A DNA stretch of 64,000 nt, from assembly GCF_040834005.1 (NCBI RefSeq), contig NZ_CP162129.1, forward strand, positions 2,256,001-2,320,000, written 5' to 3'. The stretch comes from Paenibacillus sp. PL2-23 (GTDB lineage: Bacteria; Bacillota; Bacilli; Paenibacillales; Paenibacillaceae). The notes below the pieces were generated by a model. That model was not told the origin of the DNA. It saw nothing but the letters and a program-made list of their open reading frames with translations, and searched no databases. The translations under genes and the position numbers were made by a program. Each line of letters starts with the position of its first letter. Position 1 is the stretch's first letter. Below, piece by piece: positions 51,306 to 60,300 of this stretch.

Positions 51306-52014
51306 TGATAAATATTTGCTGCCCAAGCATTTGCATGCGGTGGCCGTTCAAGGCTCATTGGTTCCAGAGACCTCGAACGGTCCGTCGCTATATATCATGA
51401 ACCACAGCTCATGGTGGGACGGTCTGCTTGCTTTCTATGCCTTCACCAATCTATCCGCTCCTGGACAGGAGCATTATATTATGATGGATGAAAAGCAGCT
51501 CTCGAAATTTCGTTTTTTCCGCAAGCTGGGCGCGTTTTCGGTGGACAAAACCTCTCTCAGGGGTGTGCTGGAGTCGCTTGACTTCGCGGAGAAGCTGCTG
51601 CGTGCCGGACATCATGTGTGGATATATCCGCAAGGAGACATCCGGCATCAGGAGGCGCGTCCGATGAGCTTTCAATCCGGTGTGGGCTACTTGCTGGAGC
51701 GCTGCGGGAACGCCATAGTGAAGCCGGTGACGGTATATTATGCGCTTGGACAGGAGCAGAAGCCGATCGCAACTTTATGCTTCGGCAAGGAGCGGTCGGA
51801 GGACTGGGCTGGAATGGGGAGGAGAGGCGCGACCGAGGGGCTCCGGCTATGCTTGGAGCGCCAGCTGGATGAGCATCGTGCCAGCTCCATTGCCGCAGAC
51901 GGCGGAGTCATGAACGGCTATCGCGTCATGGTTCGGGGGAGCGGCTCGACCAGTGAGCGCTTCGACGGCTTCAAGAGGAGGATGGGGCGATGGTTTTCTT
52001 TTTTTGGCTCATAG
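51253..52014 (+). CDS. PlsC-type 1-acyl-glycerol-3-phosphate acyltransferase-like protein
   Basis: A 253-aa protein. The HX4D acyltransferase motif is NHSSWWDG; a second motif, IYPQGDIR, stands in for the usual FPEGTRS. No strong membrane anchor is seen. Found in several Firmicute carotenoid clusters, where it is thought to acylate the carotenoid sugar. With the CrtO-like protein there would then be two acyltransferases. I take TTG 51253 (GGAAGGGG 9 nt upstream) over TTG 51211; this gives a 53-base overlap with the CruF-like gene. Confidence 0.78.
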   Translation: MILPERSERFIRLFAFYNDKYLLPKHLHAVAVQGSLVPETSNGPSLYIMNHSSWWDGLLAFYAFTNLSAPGQEHYIMMDEKQLSKFRFFRKLGAFSVDKTSLRGVLESLDFAEKLLRAGHHVWIYPQGDIRHQEARPMSFQSGVGYLLERCGNAIVKPVTVYYALGQEQKPIATLCFGKERSEDWAGMGRRGATEGLRLCLERQLDEHRASSIAADGGVMNGYRVMVRGSGSTSERFDGFKRRMGRWFSFFGS

Positions 52015-53132
52015 CCTGTATGCTAGCTGCCCAGCTGCTGTTCGTGCTCTGGAATTTGTCTCAGCTGCCCAAGCTTGGACGATGGAATACGTCTACGGGC
52101 TCAGCGAAGCTGTCGGTGCTGATACCAGCCAGGAACGAAGAGGAGCGAATTGGTGCCTGCCTGCAGTCGGTGTCGGAGGAGCCGCTGGACGACATGGAGG
52201 TACTGGTGCTGGATGACCGCTCCACCGATGGCACGGCAGAGCTTGTGAGGCGGGCAGCGGAGGCCGATTCCCGCATGAAGCTGGTGCAGGGCCAAGAGCT
52301 GCCCCCTGGCTGGACGGGGAAATCCTATGCCTGCCATCAGCTGGCGGAGGCGGCCTCAGGAGATTGGCTGCTGTTCCTGGATGCAGACGCGCGCCTGGCG
52401 CCTGGCGCAGTGGCTTCTGCCATGGCGGGTGCGGCTCGACAGGGCAAAGGGATGATTACCGGCTTCCCGCTGCAGCGTACGGCGACTTGGCTGGAGAAGC
52501 TTGTTGTGCCTATGATGATGTTCACCATCGCCTGCCATCTTCCCATTCGGCTTGTCCGCCATTCGCGAGATGCCAGGTTTGCCGCCGCGCACGGCGCGTT
52601 TGTGCTGGTGCATCGCGACAGCTACCGCAAGGCGGGTGGACATGCCGCCAATCGGGGCCATCTGGTGGATGACGTGCAGCTGGCCAAAGCGATGAAGGAG
52701 GCGGGCGAGCCGCTGACGCTAGCCGATGTCAGAGGACTGGTGTCGATGCGGATGTACGGCAACGCCCGTGAGGTATGGAACGGCTACAAAAAAAATATGT
52801 TTGCGGGACTGGGGCGCAGCCGAGCCCTGCTCTTAACCGTCGTTGCTGCTTATTCCGCTATGTATCTTGTCCCTCCGGCCGCCGCGCTCGCGGGCGGCTT
52901 ATCCCTGCTTGCCGGGGGAACGGACATAGGGGTCTGGCTGCTGCCGGCGATCGTCTGCTGGCTGCTTGGCATGGCTGTCAAAGCCGTGGTGGATGTGAAG
53001 AACGGGCAGCCCATATGGCTGTCGGCGCTGCTTCCGGCAAGCATAGCGGCTTTATGCGCAATTGCTATCGCCTCTTGGTGGTCGGCGGGCCGACAAGGCG
53101 GATACGAATGGAAGGGGAGGACCTATTCCTAA
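51990..53132 (+). CDS. Carotenoid glycosyltransferase, CruC/CrtQ-like (GT2)
   Basis: A 380-aa protein. N-terminal helix, then GT-A domain: LIPARNEEERIGACLQSV, VLDDRSTDGTAELV, FLDADARLAPGA with the DxD, and QxxRW-like VDDVQLAKAMKEAG region. Four C-terminal membrane helices follow. It is related to the glycosyltransferase at 44045 but not close, so it may use another acceptor or add a second sugar. ATG 51990 overlaps the acyltransferase by 25 bases; its stop overlaps the next start (TAATG). Confidence 0.82.
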   Translation: MVFFFWLIACMLAAQLLFVLWNLSQLPKLGRWNTSTGSAKLSVLIPARNEEERIGACLQSVSEEPLDDMEVLVLDDRSTDGTAELVRRAAEADSRMKLVQGQELPPGWTGKSYACHQLAEAASGDWLLFLDADARLAPGAVASAMAGAARQGKGMITGFPLQRTATWLEKLVVPMMMFTIACHLPIRLVRHSRDARFAAAHGAFVLVHRDSYRKAGGHAANRGHLVDDVQLAKAMKEAGEPLTLADVRGLVSMRMYGNAREVWNGYKKNMFAGLGRSRALLLTVVAAYSAMYLVPPAAALAGGLSLLAGGTDIGVWLLPAIVCWLLGMAVKAVVDVKNGQPIWLSALLPASIAALCAIAIASWWSAGRQGGYEWKGRTYS

Positions 53133-54610
53133 TGAACAAGGTTATTGTTATTGGCGCCGGCATAGGCGGGCTGTCCACTGCCATTCGTCTGACTGCTCTG
53201 GGGTATAAGGTTACGGTAGTGGAACAGCAGCCTTCCGCCGGCGGCAAGCTTCAACGCGTTGAGGAGGGCGGCTACCGATTCGATCGAGGTCCCAGTACGA
53301 TTACGATGCCTCAGGCATTTCAGCGGGTATTCGAATCTGCGGGGAAGCGAATGGAGGACTATTTGGACCTAACTCGTCTGGAGCCTGGCACAAGAAACGT
53401 ATTCGCTGATGGGACCGTTGTGGATTTCACCAGTGATCGTTCTGCCATGGAGGAGCAGATCGCTGTGTTCAGTCCCAAGGACGCGCTGGCTTATCGCTCC
53501 TTCATGGCGGAATCCAAGGAGCTGTTCGACATCTCGGACCGCTTGTTTCTGAATCATCTTCTTACGGACTGGAGAAGCAAGGCGGACCCTCGTCTCTTGG
53601 CGGGGCTGCTAAGGGTCAGGCCGCTTACATCGCTTCATCGTCTGCTTCGCCGGTATTTCCAGCATCCCAACACGCTGGCCATGTTCGGCCGATATGCGAC
53701 GTACGTCGGTTCTTCGCCCCGCCAGGCGCCGGCGATCTTCGCCATGCTTCCGCATTTGGAGCAGCAGCTTGGGGTGTATCATGTGAAGGGCGGCACGTAT
53801 CGTCTTGTTGAGGCGTTGCGGACGCTTGCGCTGGAGCTGGGCGTGGACTTTCGGTACGGGGTGAAGGTGACGGCGATACGGTCGAACGGCCGAAGGGTTG
53901 TCGGGGTCGGCACGCAGGAAGGGGAGCTTGCCGCTGATATCGTTGTGGCCAACGGCGACCTGCTGTCCATCTCGCAGGAGCTCCTGCCCGGGAAGGAGCG
54001 GCCCTCTATGCCTGACCGGAAAATTCAGGCTATGGAGCCTTCCCTCTCCGGCTTCGTTGTGCTGGCAGGGGTGCGCCGAAAGTATAAGAAGCAGCTGCTG
54101 CAGCATACGGTATTTTTCCCTGAGTATTACGAACTGGAATTCGAACACATTTTCCATCAGCAAAAACCGCCCGCCGATCCTGCTGTTTATGTTTGTCATT
54201 CCGGCTATTCGGAGCCGGGCATGAGCCCGGAGGGGGGGAGCAATCTGTTCCTCCTGGCGAATGCGCCCTATACTGGCGGCGGCCATTCGTGGCAAGGCTT
54301 TGAGAAGCTGTACGCGAAGCGTCTGCTGAAGACGTTGGAGCGCCGCGGGCTGGAGGGCCTGACGGAGGGGCTGGAGGTCATGCAGACCTATACGCCGGAG
54401 CAGCTGCAGAGGGATACCTCGGCTTATCGAGGCGCGATCTACGGCATTTCCTCCAATTCTGCGCGGCAAACGTTTTTCCGGCCGTCGAATCGTGGCGATC
54501 TCAGCGGCCTTTGGTTTGTGGGCGGGACCACACATCCAGGCGGCGGAACTCCGCTGGTGGCACTGTCAGGGCTGTTGGTCGCAGATGAGATAGCCAAGCG
54601 GGCGTATTGA
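53132..54610 (+). CDS. CrtI/CrtN-type carotenoid desaturase or oxidase D
   Basis: A 492-aa protein, last gene of the operon. FAD site VIGAGIGGLSTAIRLTALG, then EQQPSAGGKLQRVEEG, FDRGPSTITMPQAFQRVFES, and C-terminal VGGTTHPGGGTPLVALSGLL. It is closest in pattern to desaturase A (both have TYVGSSPxxAPA-type and GGG(T/V)P-type blocks), suggesting A and D are the pair that oxidises terminal methyls (CrtP/CrtNb-like); this is inference. ATG 53132; followed by an intrinsic terminator. Confidence 0.9.
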   Translation: MNKVIVIGAGIGGLSTAIRLTALGYKVTVVEQQPSAGGKLQRVEEGGYRFDRGPSTITMPQAFQRVFESAGKRMEDYLDLTRLEPGTRNVFADGTVVDFTSDRSAMEEQIAVFSPKDALAYRSFMAESKELFDISDRLFLNHLLTDWRSKADPRLLAGLLRVRPLTSLHRLLRRYFQHPNTLAMFGRYATYVGSSPRQAPAIFAMLPHLEQQLGVYHVKGGTYRLVEALRTLALELGVDFRYGVKVTAIRSNGRRVVGVGTQEGELAADIVVANGDLLSISQELLPGKERPSMPDRKIQAMEPSLSGFVVLAGVRRKYKKQLLQHTVFFPEYYELEFEHIFHQQKPPADPAVYVCHSGYSEPGMSPEGGSNLFLLANAPYTGGGHSWQGFEKLYAKRLLKTLERRGLEGLTEGLEVMQTYTPEQLQRDTSAYRGAIYGISSNSARQTFFRPSNRGDLSGLWFVGGTTHPGGGTPLVALSGLLVADEIAKRAY

Positions 54611-54642
54611 CAAATGACCAGTTATATTTCAGATGTTGATTT

Positions 54643-54672
54643 GGCGGCTCCCTTCGGGAGTCGTCTTTGTTT
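54643..54672 (+). terminator. Terminator of the carotenoid operon
   Basis: Stem of GGCTCCC with GGGAGTC around TTC, extended by GGC/GTC pairs, followed by TTTGTTTTG; 33 bases after the last stop codon. Confidence 0.75.
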
Positions 54673-54829
54673 TGCTAGGATAAATCTATCATGTAAATTG
54701 GCTAGAAAGATTGTCTAAACCTGTCGAGCGTGATAGACTAGGTCTAGCGACTATCTTCAAATTAATGGTAGTTGTATGACATAGGTTGTTCGATCTAATT
54801 CTTATACATATTACTAGAGAGGTGAGAGA

Positions 54830-57283
54830 ATGAAGAAGAAAGTATTGAAAGTATCCGTAGCTGCCAGCTTGGCCTTCGGCACCATTGCCGGGCTTCCGCT
54901 GAGCGCAACAGGCGTCCAGCAGCTGCTGGGTGCGAATACGGCCTACGCAGTTGGCGCTCCGCTGCCGGCTGAGACGGATGCGTGGGTTCAGAACATTGTT
55001 GATATTTATTCCAAGCTAACACCGGCAGAGAGAAAGGATGTCAAGGATTTCCAAGAAGCGATGGAAGGTCTTCAGATTAATGTTAGCAATGAAGATCTGA
55101 TTGAGCCGCTTGTTTCTTTCTTGAATCTGGAAGCGCCGGTTGATTTAACGCCTGAAGAGGTTCTTAACATCATCAAATTTTTCGGCAGCATAGCTTCTAC
55201 TGACGACGCGACTGAACTGAGCATTAACCTGAACGCATTCCGATCTGATTCGGACGTGCGCGGCGCTGTCAGCAAGGTGCTGGAAGGAAGTGGGATTGCG
55301 CTTGATGGTCCTACAGCCCAACAAATTCAGTTCTCAGACATTACAGCATTCCAAGATGCGCTGCAAACCGCTCTGATGAATGAGATTACAATGGTTGATG
55401 CGCTTGGATACATTCTGGCGTTAAGTACTAACTCTCTTGACGATAAGAAGGATGAAATTAAAGAAGACCTGAAAGGTGCTTTCACGGTTGTTCTGGGCGA
55501 TTCAAGCTTGAAGTTGTCGCAGGCACTGGCTTACCACGCTTCAAGCGATTTGGAACGATCCCAGCTGGCTGACGCGATAGCTTCTAGTTACTTGAATTTG
55601 GTAGATGTGATTGACAGCGACATGAAAGGCCAAGTCGCCATTATGAAAGCTTTAATGCGTTCCGAGGCGAGCTTGGCGTCTTCAGCGGGTACAACAGAGT
55701 TAACTCCTGCTCTTAGTGTATTTGGGCATCCTGTGGGTAACAGCCTTTTAAAATGGTCATCAAACAATAGTTTGATCACTTTCTCCGAAAGTAGCAACAA
55801 GTTTGTGCTAAGCGGCAGCGCACCAGATAACACGACGGTAACTGCGGAGGTATCGGCGCATTCAGTGCTACTTAATGAGCTCATCTTCAAAGGCAATATC
55901 ACTCTTCGGAGAGATGTGTTTGTAGGCAACCCTGGCAACCCGCCTGCTTCCCCGCAGCCTGACACAAATCGTGAATATAATAGCTTGAAAGCGAATGAAG
56001 CCGTCAATAAAGCAAAGGAAGCTGCACAGAACGCATCGCCGAGGGAGAAAGCAGAGCTTGTGCAAGATGCTCTCAAAGAAATAAAGGAAGCCATTAGCAA
56101 TATGAGCAAAGCAACGACGTTGGGCAACCAGCTTGTAACGGTAGTCGATGGCAAGACGGTTCCTGTGTTTAAAGAAGGGAATGTTATTGAACACATAAAG
56201 GAAATTAAAAATCAAGTAGACAAATTACAAAAAGAAATTAGAGAAGTTGAGCCTAGAGCGCAGGTGCCTTTTGAGTTTACATTGGATTTTGGTAATATTG
56301 AAGCCGAAACCGTTAGTATACCGCTCAGTGGAGAGCTGTTAACGGGTGCCAAGGATAACGGTGTGACGAAGCTTAACGTTGAGGCGAATGGAACTGGCGT
56401 TGGCTTCAGTCCGGAACAATTTGACGGCGACGTGACCTTAACAATCGATAAAGTTCCGCAAGACACTGTGAGTTCGCTTTCGAGCAGATCGATTGTTTCG
56501 CCAATAGTGGATGTTTCATTCCACTCGTCAAATGGAACAGAGATCAATAACTTTGCGACGCCTGTGGACTTGAGATTGAACATTCCGACTCATCCAGAGC
56601 CGGATTATCTGTCGATCTTCAAGGTTGAGACAGATAATCGCCTGACGAATTATGGCGGCATGTATATTGACGGTGGAGTAAAAACACAACGGATTACACT
56701 TTCTCCTTATGTTGTGCTGGAGAACAAGGTGTCGTTCGAGGACACGGCATCCGTTAGCACCTGGGCTGGCAAGGAAATTAGCGTTATCGCAGCCAAGGGT
56801 ATTGTTCAAGGACGCGGTGAGGGCCAATTCGACCCGAATGCCAATGTTACACGCGCTGAATTCGCGAAAATGCTTGCAAGCGCGCTTGGTATTACTGGCG
56901 GCGAAGCAACAGAAACGTTCAGCGATGTAACCGAGCAAGATTGGTTCCAGCCGTATGTTGCAGCTATTCAGACGCGTGGTATTGCTAACGGCAAAGGGGA
57001 TGGTCAATTCGATCCGCACGCAGCCATTACCCGCGCGGAGATGGCAGCCATGATCGCGAGAGGCTTGCAAGCCGTACGCGGCACGCAAAGCTTTGTCGAA
57101 GCCGAAGACATGCTGGAAATTTTCACGGATGAAGAGCAGATCCATGCGACTCTGCAAGAGGGTGTTGCATTCACGGCTGAGCAAGGCATCATTCTAGGCA
57201 TGCCATCCGGCGAATTTGCTCCTAACAAGCTGTCCACACGCGCACAAGCGGCTGTCATGATCTACCGCCTGCTGAATCTCTAA
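54830..57283 (+). CDS. SLH-domain surface protein
   Basis: An 817-aa protein. A signal peptide (about residues 1-41, ending TAYA) is followed by helical domains (about 50-290), an Ig-like/beta part around 300-370, a coiled coil (KANEAVNKAKEAAQNAS, about 385-470) and a beta-rich region. Three S-layer-homology repeats at the C-terminus (about 635-817) each carry the ITRAE or LSTRAQ motif. SLH repeats hold proteins to pyruvylated wall polysaccharide. Whether it is a main S-layer or a minor adhesin is unknown. GAGAGGTGAGAG precedes ATG 54830. Confidence 0.9.
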   Translation: MKKKVLKVSVAASLAFGTIAGLPLSATGVQQLLGANTAYAVGAPLPAETDAWVQNIVDIYSKLTPAERKDVKDFQEAMEGLQINVSNEDLIEPLVSFLNLEAPVDLTPEEVLNIIKFFGSIASTDDATELSINLNAFRSDSDVRGAVSKVLEGSGIALDGPTAQQIQFSDITAFQDALQTALMNEITMVDALGYILALSTNSLDDKKDEIKEDLKGAFTVVLGDSSLKLSQALAYHASSDLERSQLADAIASSYLNLVDVIDSDMKGQVAIMKALMRSEASLASSAGTTELTPALSVFGHPVGNSLLKWSSNNSLITFSESSNKFVLSGSAPDNTTVTAEVSAHSVLLNELIFKGNITLRRDVFVGNPGNPPASPQPDTNREYNSLKANEAVNKAKEAAQNASPREKAELVQDALKEIKEAISNMSKATTLGNQLVTVVDGKTVPVFKEGNVIEHIKEIKNQVDKLQKEIREVEPRAQVPFEFTLDFGNIEAETVSIPLSGELLTGAKDNGVTKLNVEANGTGVGFSPEQFDGDVTLTIDKVPQDTVSSLSSRSIVSPIVDVSFHSSNGTEINNFATPVDLRLNIPTHPEPDYLSIFKVETDNRLTNYGGMYIDGGVKTQRITLSPYVVLENKVSFEDTASVSTWAGKEISVIAAKGIVQGRGEGQFDPNANVTRAEFAKMLASALGITGGEATETFSDVTEQDWFQPYVAAIQTRGIANGKGDGQFDPHAAITRAEMAAMIARGLQAVRGTQSFVEAEDMLEIFTDEEQIHATLQEGVAFTAEQGIILGMPSGEFAPNKLSTRAQAAVMIYRLLNL

Positions 57284-57320
57284 TAAGTTTGAATGGACAA
57301 TAGGTTATAAGGAATGAATA

Positions 57321-57367
57321 GAGTCGTATCGTGAGACAGCCAAGCTGCCTGCGATACGACTCTTTTT
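57321..57367 (+). terminator. Terminator of the SLH gene
   Basis: A perfect 11-bp stem, GAGTCGTATCG at 57321-57331 with CGATACGACTC at 57352-57362, then TTTTT. Confidence 0.85.
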
Positions 57368-57744
57368 CATTGCAAATGGGGATACACTTCCTTCAGCAGC
57401 TCGAACGCTTCCTCCAGCGTAAGTCCAAATGATTTGTAATACTTGGCGTCGAGCTCCATCTGCTGCTTAATCAACTGATTTCGTTTTTGAAGCATTTCCA
57501 TTGGAGTCAGCACTGCGACAAAACAGCCTTTTCCCGTTATGGTATAGATTAAGCCCATCCGTTCGAGCTCCTCCCATGCTTTCTTTACGGTAATGATGCT
57601 TACGCGAAGCTCGGTTGCGGCCAGGCGAATGGGGGGCAGACTGTATCCGCTGACAAGCTCGCCCTTTAGAATTTGTGCGCTAATCTGCTCGTAGAGCTGC
57701 TGGTAGATCGGTTTGTCTGAAGCGTTTGAAATCGCAATATTCAT
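57367..57744 (-). CDS. GntR-family regulator, YtrA type
   Basis: A 125-aa protein. Winged helix (KPIYQQLYEQISAQILKGELVSGYSLPPIRLAATELRVSIITVKKAWEEL in outline) and a short C-terminal dimerisation tail, the YtrA subfamily that represses ABC-transporter operons. It is the last gene of the operon here, whereas YtrA genes are mostly first. It is coupled to the permease gene by TAATG. The 13-bp inverted repeat before the operon is its likely operator. Confidence 0.88.
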   Translation of the reverse strand: MNIAISNASDKPIYQQLYEQISAQILKGELVSGYSLPPIRLAATELRVSIITVKKAWEELERMGLIYTITGKGCFVAVLTPMEMLQKRNQLIKQQMELDAKYYKSFGLTLEEAFELLKEVYPHLQ

Positions 57745-58397
57745 TACATTTCCACTTTCTCAAATCGTTTGATGGCAATATAATAAGCGCTAATTGTGAA
57801 TATGGCAAATATGGCGATGCCGGAGAACAAGATTGCAAGCTGGGTGGCTGGCTCGTTAAGACCCGAGCCTTTTAGCAGCTCGAACACATACGGATTCTGG
57901 ATACTAAGCCATTCTGCACCGCCGGCGAACAGAACCGCAGCCGTTATGGACATGACCGACGCAGCCCCGTATTTGTATGCCGTCTTGAAGTACATGGCAA
58001 AAAAGATAAGGTTGAAGATCGCAAGCATGACGAAATTAAGCCCCCAGAAGCCAAGCGACGGTTCAAAAAAAAAATATTGCAAATGGGGATACAAGCGGAC
58101 GCTGATGAGCCCATAGATGACAGCGATGATCATATGCAGCAGCTCAAGGATGACAATAACAAGCATTTTAGCTTTTACGATATCTTCTTTAGTGACAGGA
58201 AGAATGCTTGTGAAAATGAGGTCATTTTGCGACTTGTATCCTGCAAAAATATTCGGAATCGTAAGAAAACAAAAATATAGGACAACAAGAAAATAAAGCC
58301 ATGCGGGGATTAGCATTAAGGCGCCTGTTAGGAAAGGCAAGACATAGAAAAATGGATTTACGCCGAGTCTTAATTCTTTTAGCAGCAGATTATACAT
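57744..58397 (-). CDS. ABC-2-type transporter permease
   Basis: A 217-aa protein with six predicted membrane helices, an ABC-2-like layout without a large loop. It works with the ATPase encoded just upstream, probably exporting a peptide, antibiotic or lipid. I start at ATG 58397 (AAAGGAGA spaced 7 nt), which overlaps the ATPase stop by 8 bases. The longer reading from 58418 adds MRERRAP without a ribosome site. Confidence 0.85.
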   Translation of the reverse strand: MYNLLLKELRLGVNPFFYVLPFLTGALMLIPAWLYFLVVLYFCFLTIPNIFAGYKSQNDLIFTSILPVTKEDIVKAKMLVIVILELLHMIIAVIYGLISVRLYPHLQYFFFEPSLGFWGLNFVMLAIFNLIFFAMYFKTAYKYGAASVMSITAAVLFAGGAEWLSIQNPYVFELLKGSGLNEPATQLAILFSGIAIFAIFTISAYYIAIKRFEKVEM

Positions 58398-59244
58398 GGG
58401 CGCTCTCCTTTCTCGCAAAATAAATCATAATGTCCTCCAAACTGGGTACGGCTGACCGGATATCGAGGTTCGGATTAAAATCTTCTGTATGAATCAAGCC
58501 CGTGAAGCCGAAGGTGTTTATTTTATAAGCGATCATCTTGTTTTCTAGCTGGCTTAGCTGGTCTTCGCGTCCTTTCACCAAGCGATAGGTATTCAAGAAA
58601 GTTTCTTTGTCTGCGCTGTTAATGATTTGACCATTATGAATAAAGGTTATATAGTCCGCGCATTTCTCCAGATCGGACGTGATATGAGTGGAGAACAATA
58701 TGCTGATCTCTCCTCCTTGCACGAGCTCTTGGAAAATATCAAGAAGCTGATCTCTCGCCACGGGATCCAAGCCGCTGGTTGGTTCATCAAGAACAAGCAC
58801 CTTCGCTCCGTGCGATAAGGCGATGGCCAAGCTATATTTCACCTTCATACCGGTCGACAGCTCGGCGATTTTTTTGTTTTCATTCAAGTTAAACTTTTTC
58901 AAATAGCTATAATAGACATCATCATCCCAATGTCGATAAAACCTCTTGATGACGTTCGTTAATGTACGAATCTTGCTGCGAGTGTAGAAATCGATGCCGC
59001 CGAACGCGGAGCCAATTTCTTGCTTCAGCTCAAGCTCATGAGTTCGCATATCCTTGCCAAGAATGCGGATCTCCCCGCTATCCGCCCTTACCAGATTCAG
59101 GATGGATTTAATTGTGGTTGTTTTGCCTGCACCATTAGCTCCTATAAAGCCCATGATGTAACCTTTCTCCAGCTCGAAAGAAACATTCTTTAATTGAAAA
59201 TGCTCGTATTGCTTATTTAAATGACGGATCTCCAATGCCAGCAT
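58390..59244 (-). CDS. ABC transporter ATP-binding protein
   Basis: A 284-aa protein. Walker A GANGAGKTTTIKS (residues about 35-47), signature AELSTGMKVKYSLAIAL, Walker B VLVLDEPTSGLDP, H-loop STHITSDLE. The C-terminal 70 residues form the usual regulatory extension of the YtrB/BcrA class. GAGGAGG precedes ATG 59244. First gene of a three-gene operon under a GntR-type operator. Confidence 0.93.
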   Translation of the reverse strand: MLALEIRHLNKQYEHFQLKNVSFELEKGYIMGFIGANGAGKTTTIKSILNLVRADSGEIRILGKDMRTHELELKQEIGSAFGGIDFYTRSKIRTLTNVIKRFYRHWDDDVYYSYLKKFNLNENKKIAELSTGMKVKYSLAIALSHGAKVLVLDEPTSGLDPVARDQLLDIFQELVQGGEISILFSTHITSDLEKCADYITFIHNGQIINSADKETFLNTYRLVKGREDQLSQLENKMIAYKINTFGFTGLIHTEDFNPNLDIRSAVPSLEDIMIYFARKESAHV

Positions 59245-59263
59245 TCATGACGCCTCCTCTATC

Positions 59264-59296
59264 TTACATTGTGTATATCGTGCATACACAATGTAA
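59264..59296. promoter_or_regulatory. 13-bp inverted-repeat operator of the ABC operon
   Basis: TTACATTGTGTAT (59264-59276) and ATACACAATGTAA (59284-59296) are exact complements with a 7-base centre, 20 bases before the ATPase start. The likely binding site of the GntR protein. Confidence 0.75.
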
Positions 59297-59530
59297 CATT
59301 TTATCGACAAATGCGTCAATCGTTATTATTTGAGATTACAGTCACCGAGATTTCCTATACAATAGGGGATGCCGGACAGAAGGTTTATTGTCGCTGTGCA
59401 GTGGCATCCGGAATTCAGCTATGGCTCCGATCCAAGCCAACATCGATTGCTCGAGGCTTTTGTGGGGGCTTGCAAGTCGTAATTGCATGGTCGGAAAATG
59501 GATTCTACAGCGGGGGAAGGAGTCGTTCCT

Positions 59531-60064
59531 ATGAAAATTATTGATTTGTCCATTCCAATTGCTGATGGGATGTCCGTCTACCCTGGCGACCCGGAGGTCC
59601 GGGTCAAGGTTGCGCATCATCATGAGAGTCATACCTGGGAGCTGCGGCAGCTTTCCATGGGCAGTCATACGGGGACGCATGTGGATGCGCCCTCCCATAT
59701 GCATCCTGGCGCCGCGACGCTGGATGAATTGCCGCTGGATCGGTTTTTTGGCCAATCGCGTCTCGTGCGGCTGGAGGAGGCTGAATGGCCGGAAGGCAGA
59801 GGGTTGTTCTTCCTGGGGTCCGTAGGGCTCGAAAGCTTGGACAGGCTTGTCAAGCTTTGTCCGCCATTTGTGGGCGGCGATATCTCGGAGGAGCTTGAGC
59901 GGGCGTTGCTAGGCCTGGGTATCGTGACCTATACGGGGTTGCGCCAGCTGGAACGCTTGCCCATTGGGGTGGATTTTATGTTCTACGGCTTCCCGCTCCG
60001 TATCGCTGGAGGCGACGGCTCCCCTGTTCGGGCTGTTGCGGTTTTGACTAACGGTTGTGATTGA
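59531..60064 (+). CDS. Cyclase-family (kynurenine formamidase-like) metal hydrolase
   Basis: A 177-aa protein. The family's metal and catalytic pattern HxGTHxDxPxH reads SHTGTHVDAPSHM (residues about 49-61), preceded by LSIPIADGMSVYPGDPEV. Family members hydrolyse N-formylkynurenine or cyclic amides; without other tryptophan-degradation genes the substrate stays open. Somewhat short (usual 200-210). I start at ATG 59531 (GGGGGAAGGAG), not the upstream ATG 59483. Confidence 0.88.
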   Translation: MKIIDLSIPIADGMSVYPGDPEVRVKVAHHHESHTWELRQLSMGSHTGTHVDAPSHMHPGAATLDELPLDRFFGQSRLVRLEEAEWPEGRGLFFLGSVGLESLDRLVKLCPPFVGGDISEELERALLGLGIVTYTGLRQLERLPIGVDFMFYGFPLRIAGGDGSPVRAVAVLTNGCD

Positions 60065-60094
60065 TCTGGGAAGCTCATCTTTAATAACAAGCAG

Positions 60095-60128
60095 AAGCGT
60101 TACCACTTAGTGTGGAACGCTTTTTTTG
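60095..60128 (+). terminator. Terminator of cyclase gene
   Basis: AAGCGTT-CCAC pairs with GTGG-AACGCTT (one bulged A), followed by a run of seven T; about 30 bases after the stop. Confidence 0.8.
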
Positions 60129-60190
60129 TGTTATTTTATATGACGTCATTGACGTTTATTGCTGAAGACACTAATATGAATATAGTTATT

Positions 60191-60207
60191 TGTTAGGTTA
60201 TATTACA
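60191..60207. promoter_or_regulatory. GlnR/TnrA box before nitrate-type transporter
   Basis: TGTTAGGTTATATTACA is a full match to TGTNAN7TNACA, 94 bases before the MFS start. It indicates control by nitrogen supply. Confidence 0.75.
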
Positions 60208-60300
60208 CAATAATTAGGTTGGATATCGTATATTATGCATATGTTCGATTATCTAACCTTTTATGAAATATAACATAATGATGATAACGGAATTGAGGTC

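Noticed and set aside
53609..54535. 308-codon open frame opposite the fourth CrtI-type gene
   Set aside because: Antisense shadow in high-GC coding sequence; Arg/Leu/Gln-biased composition and no ribosome site.
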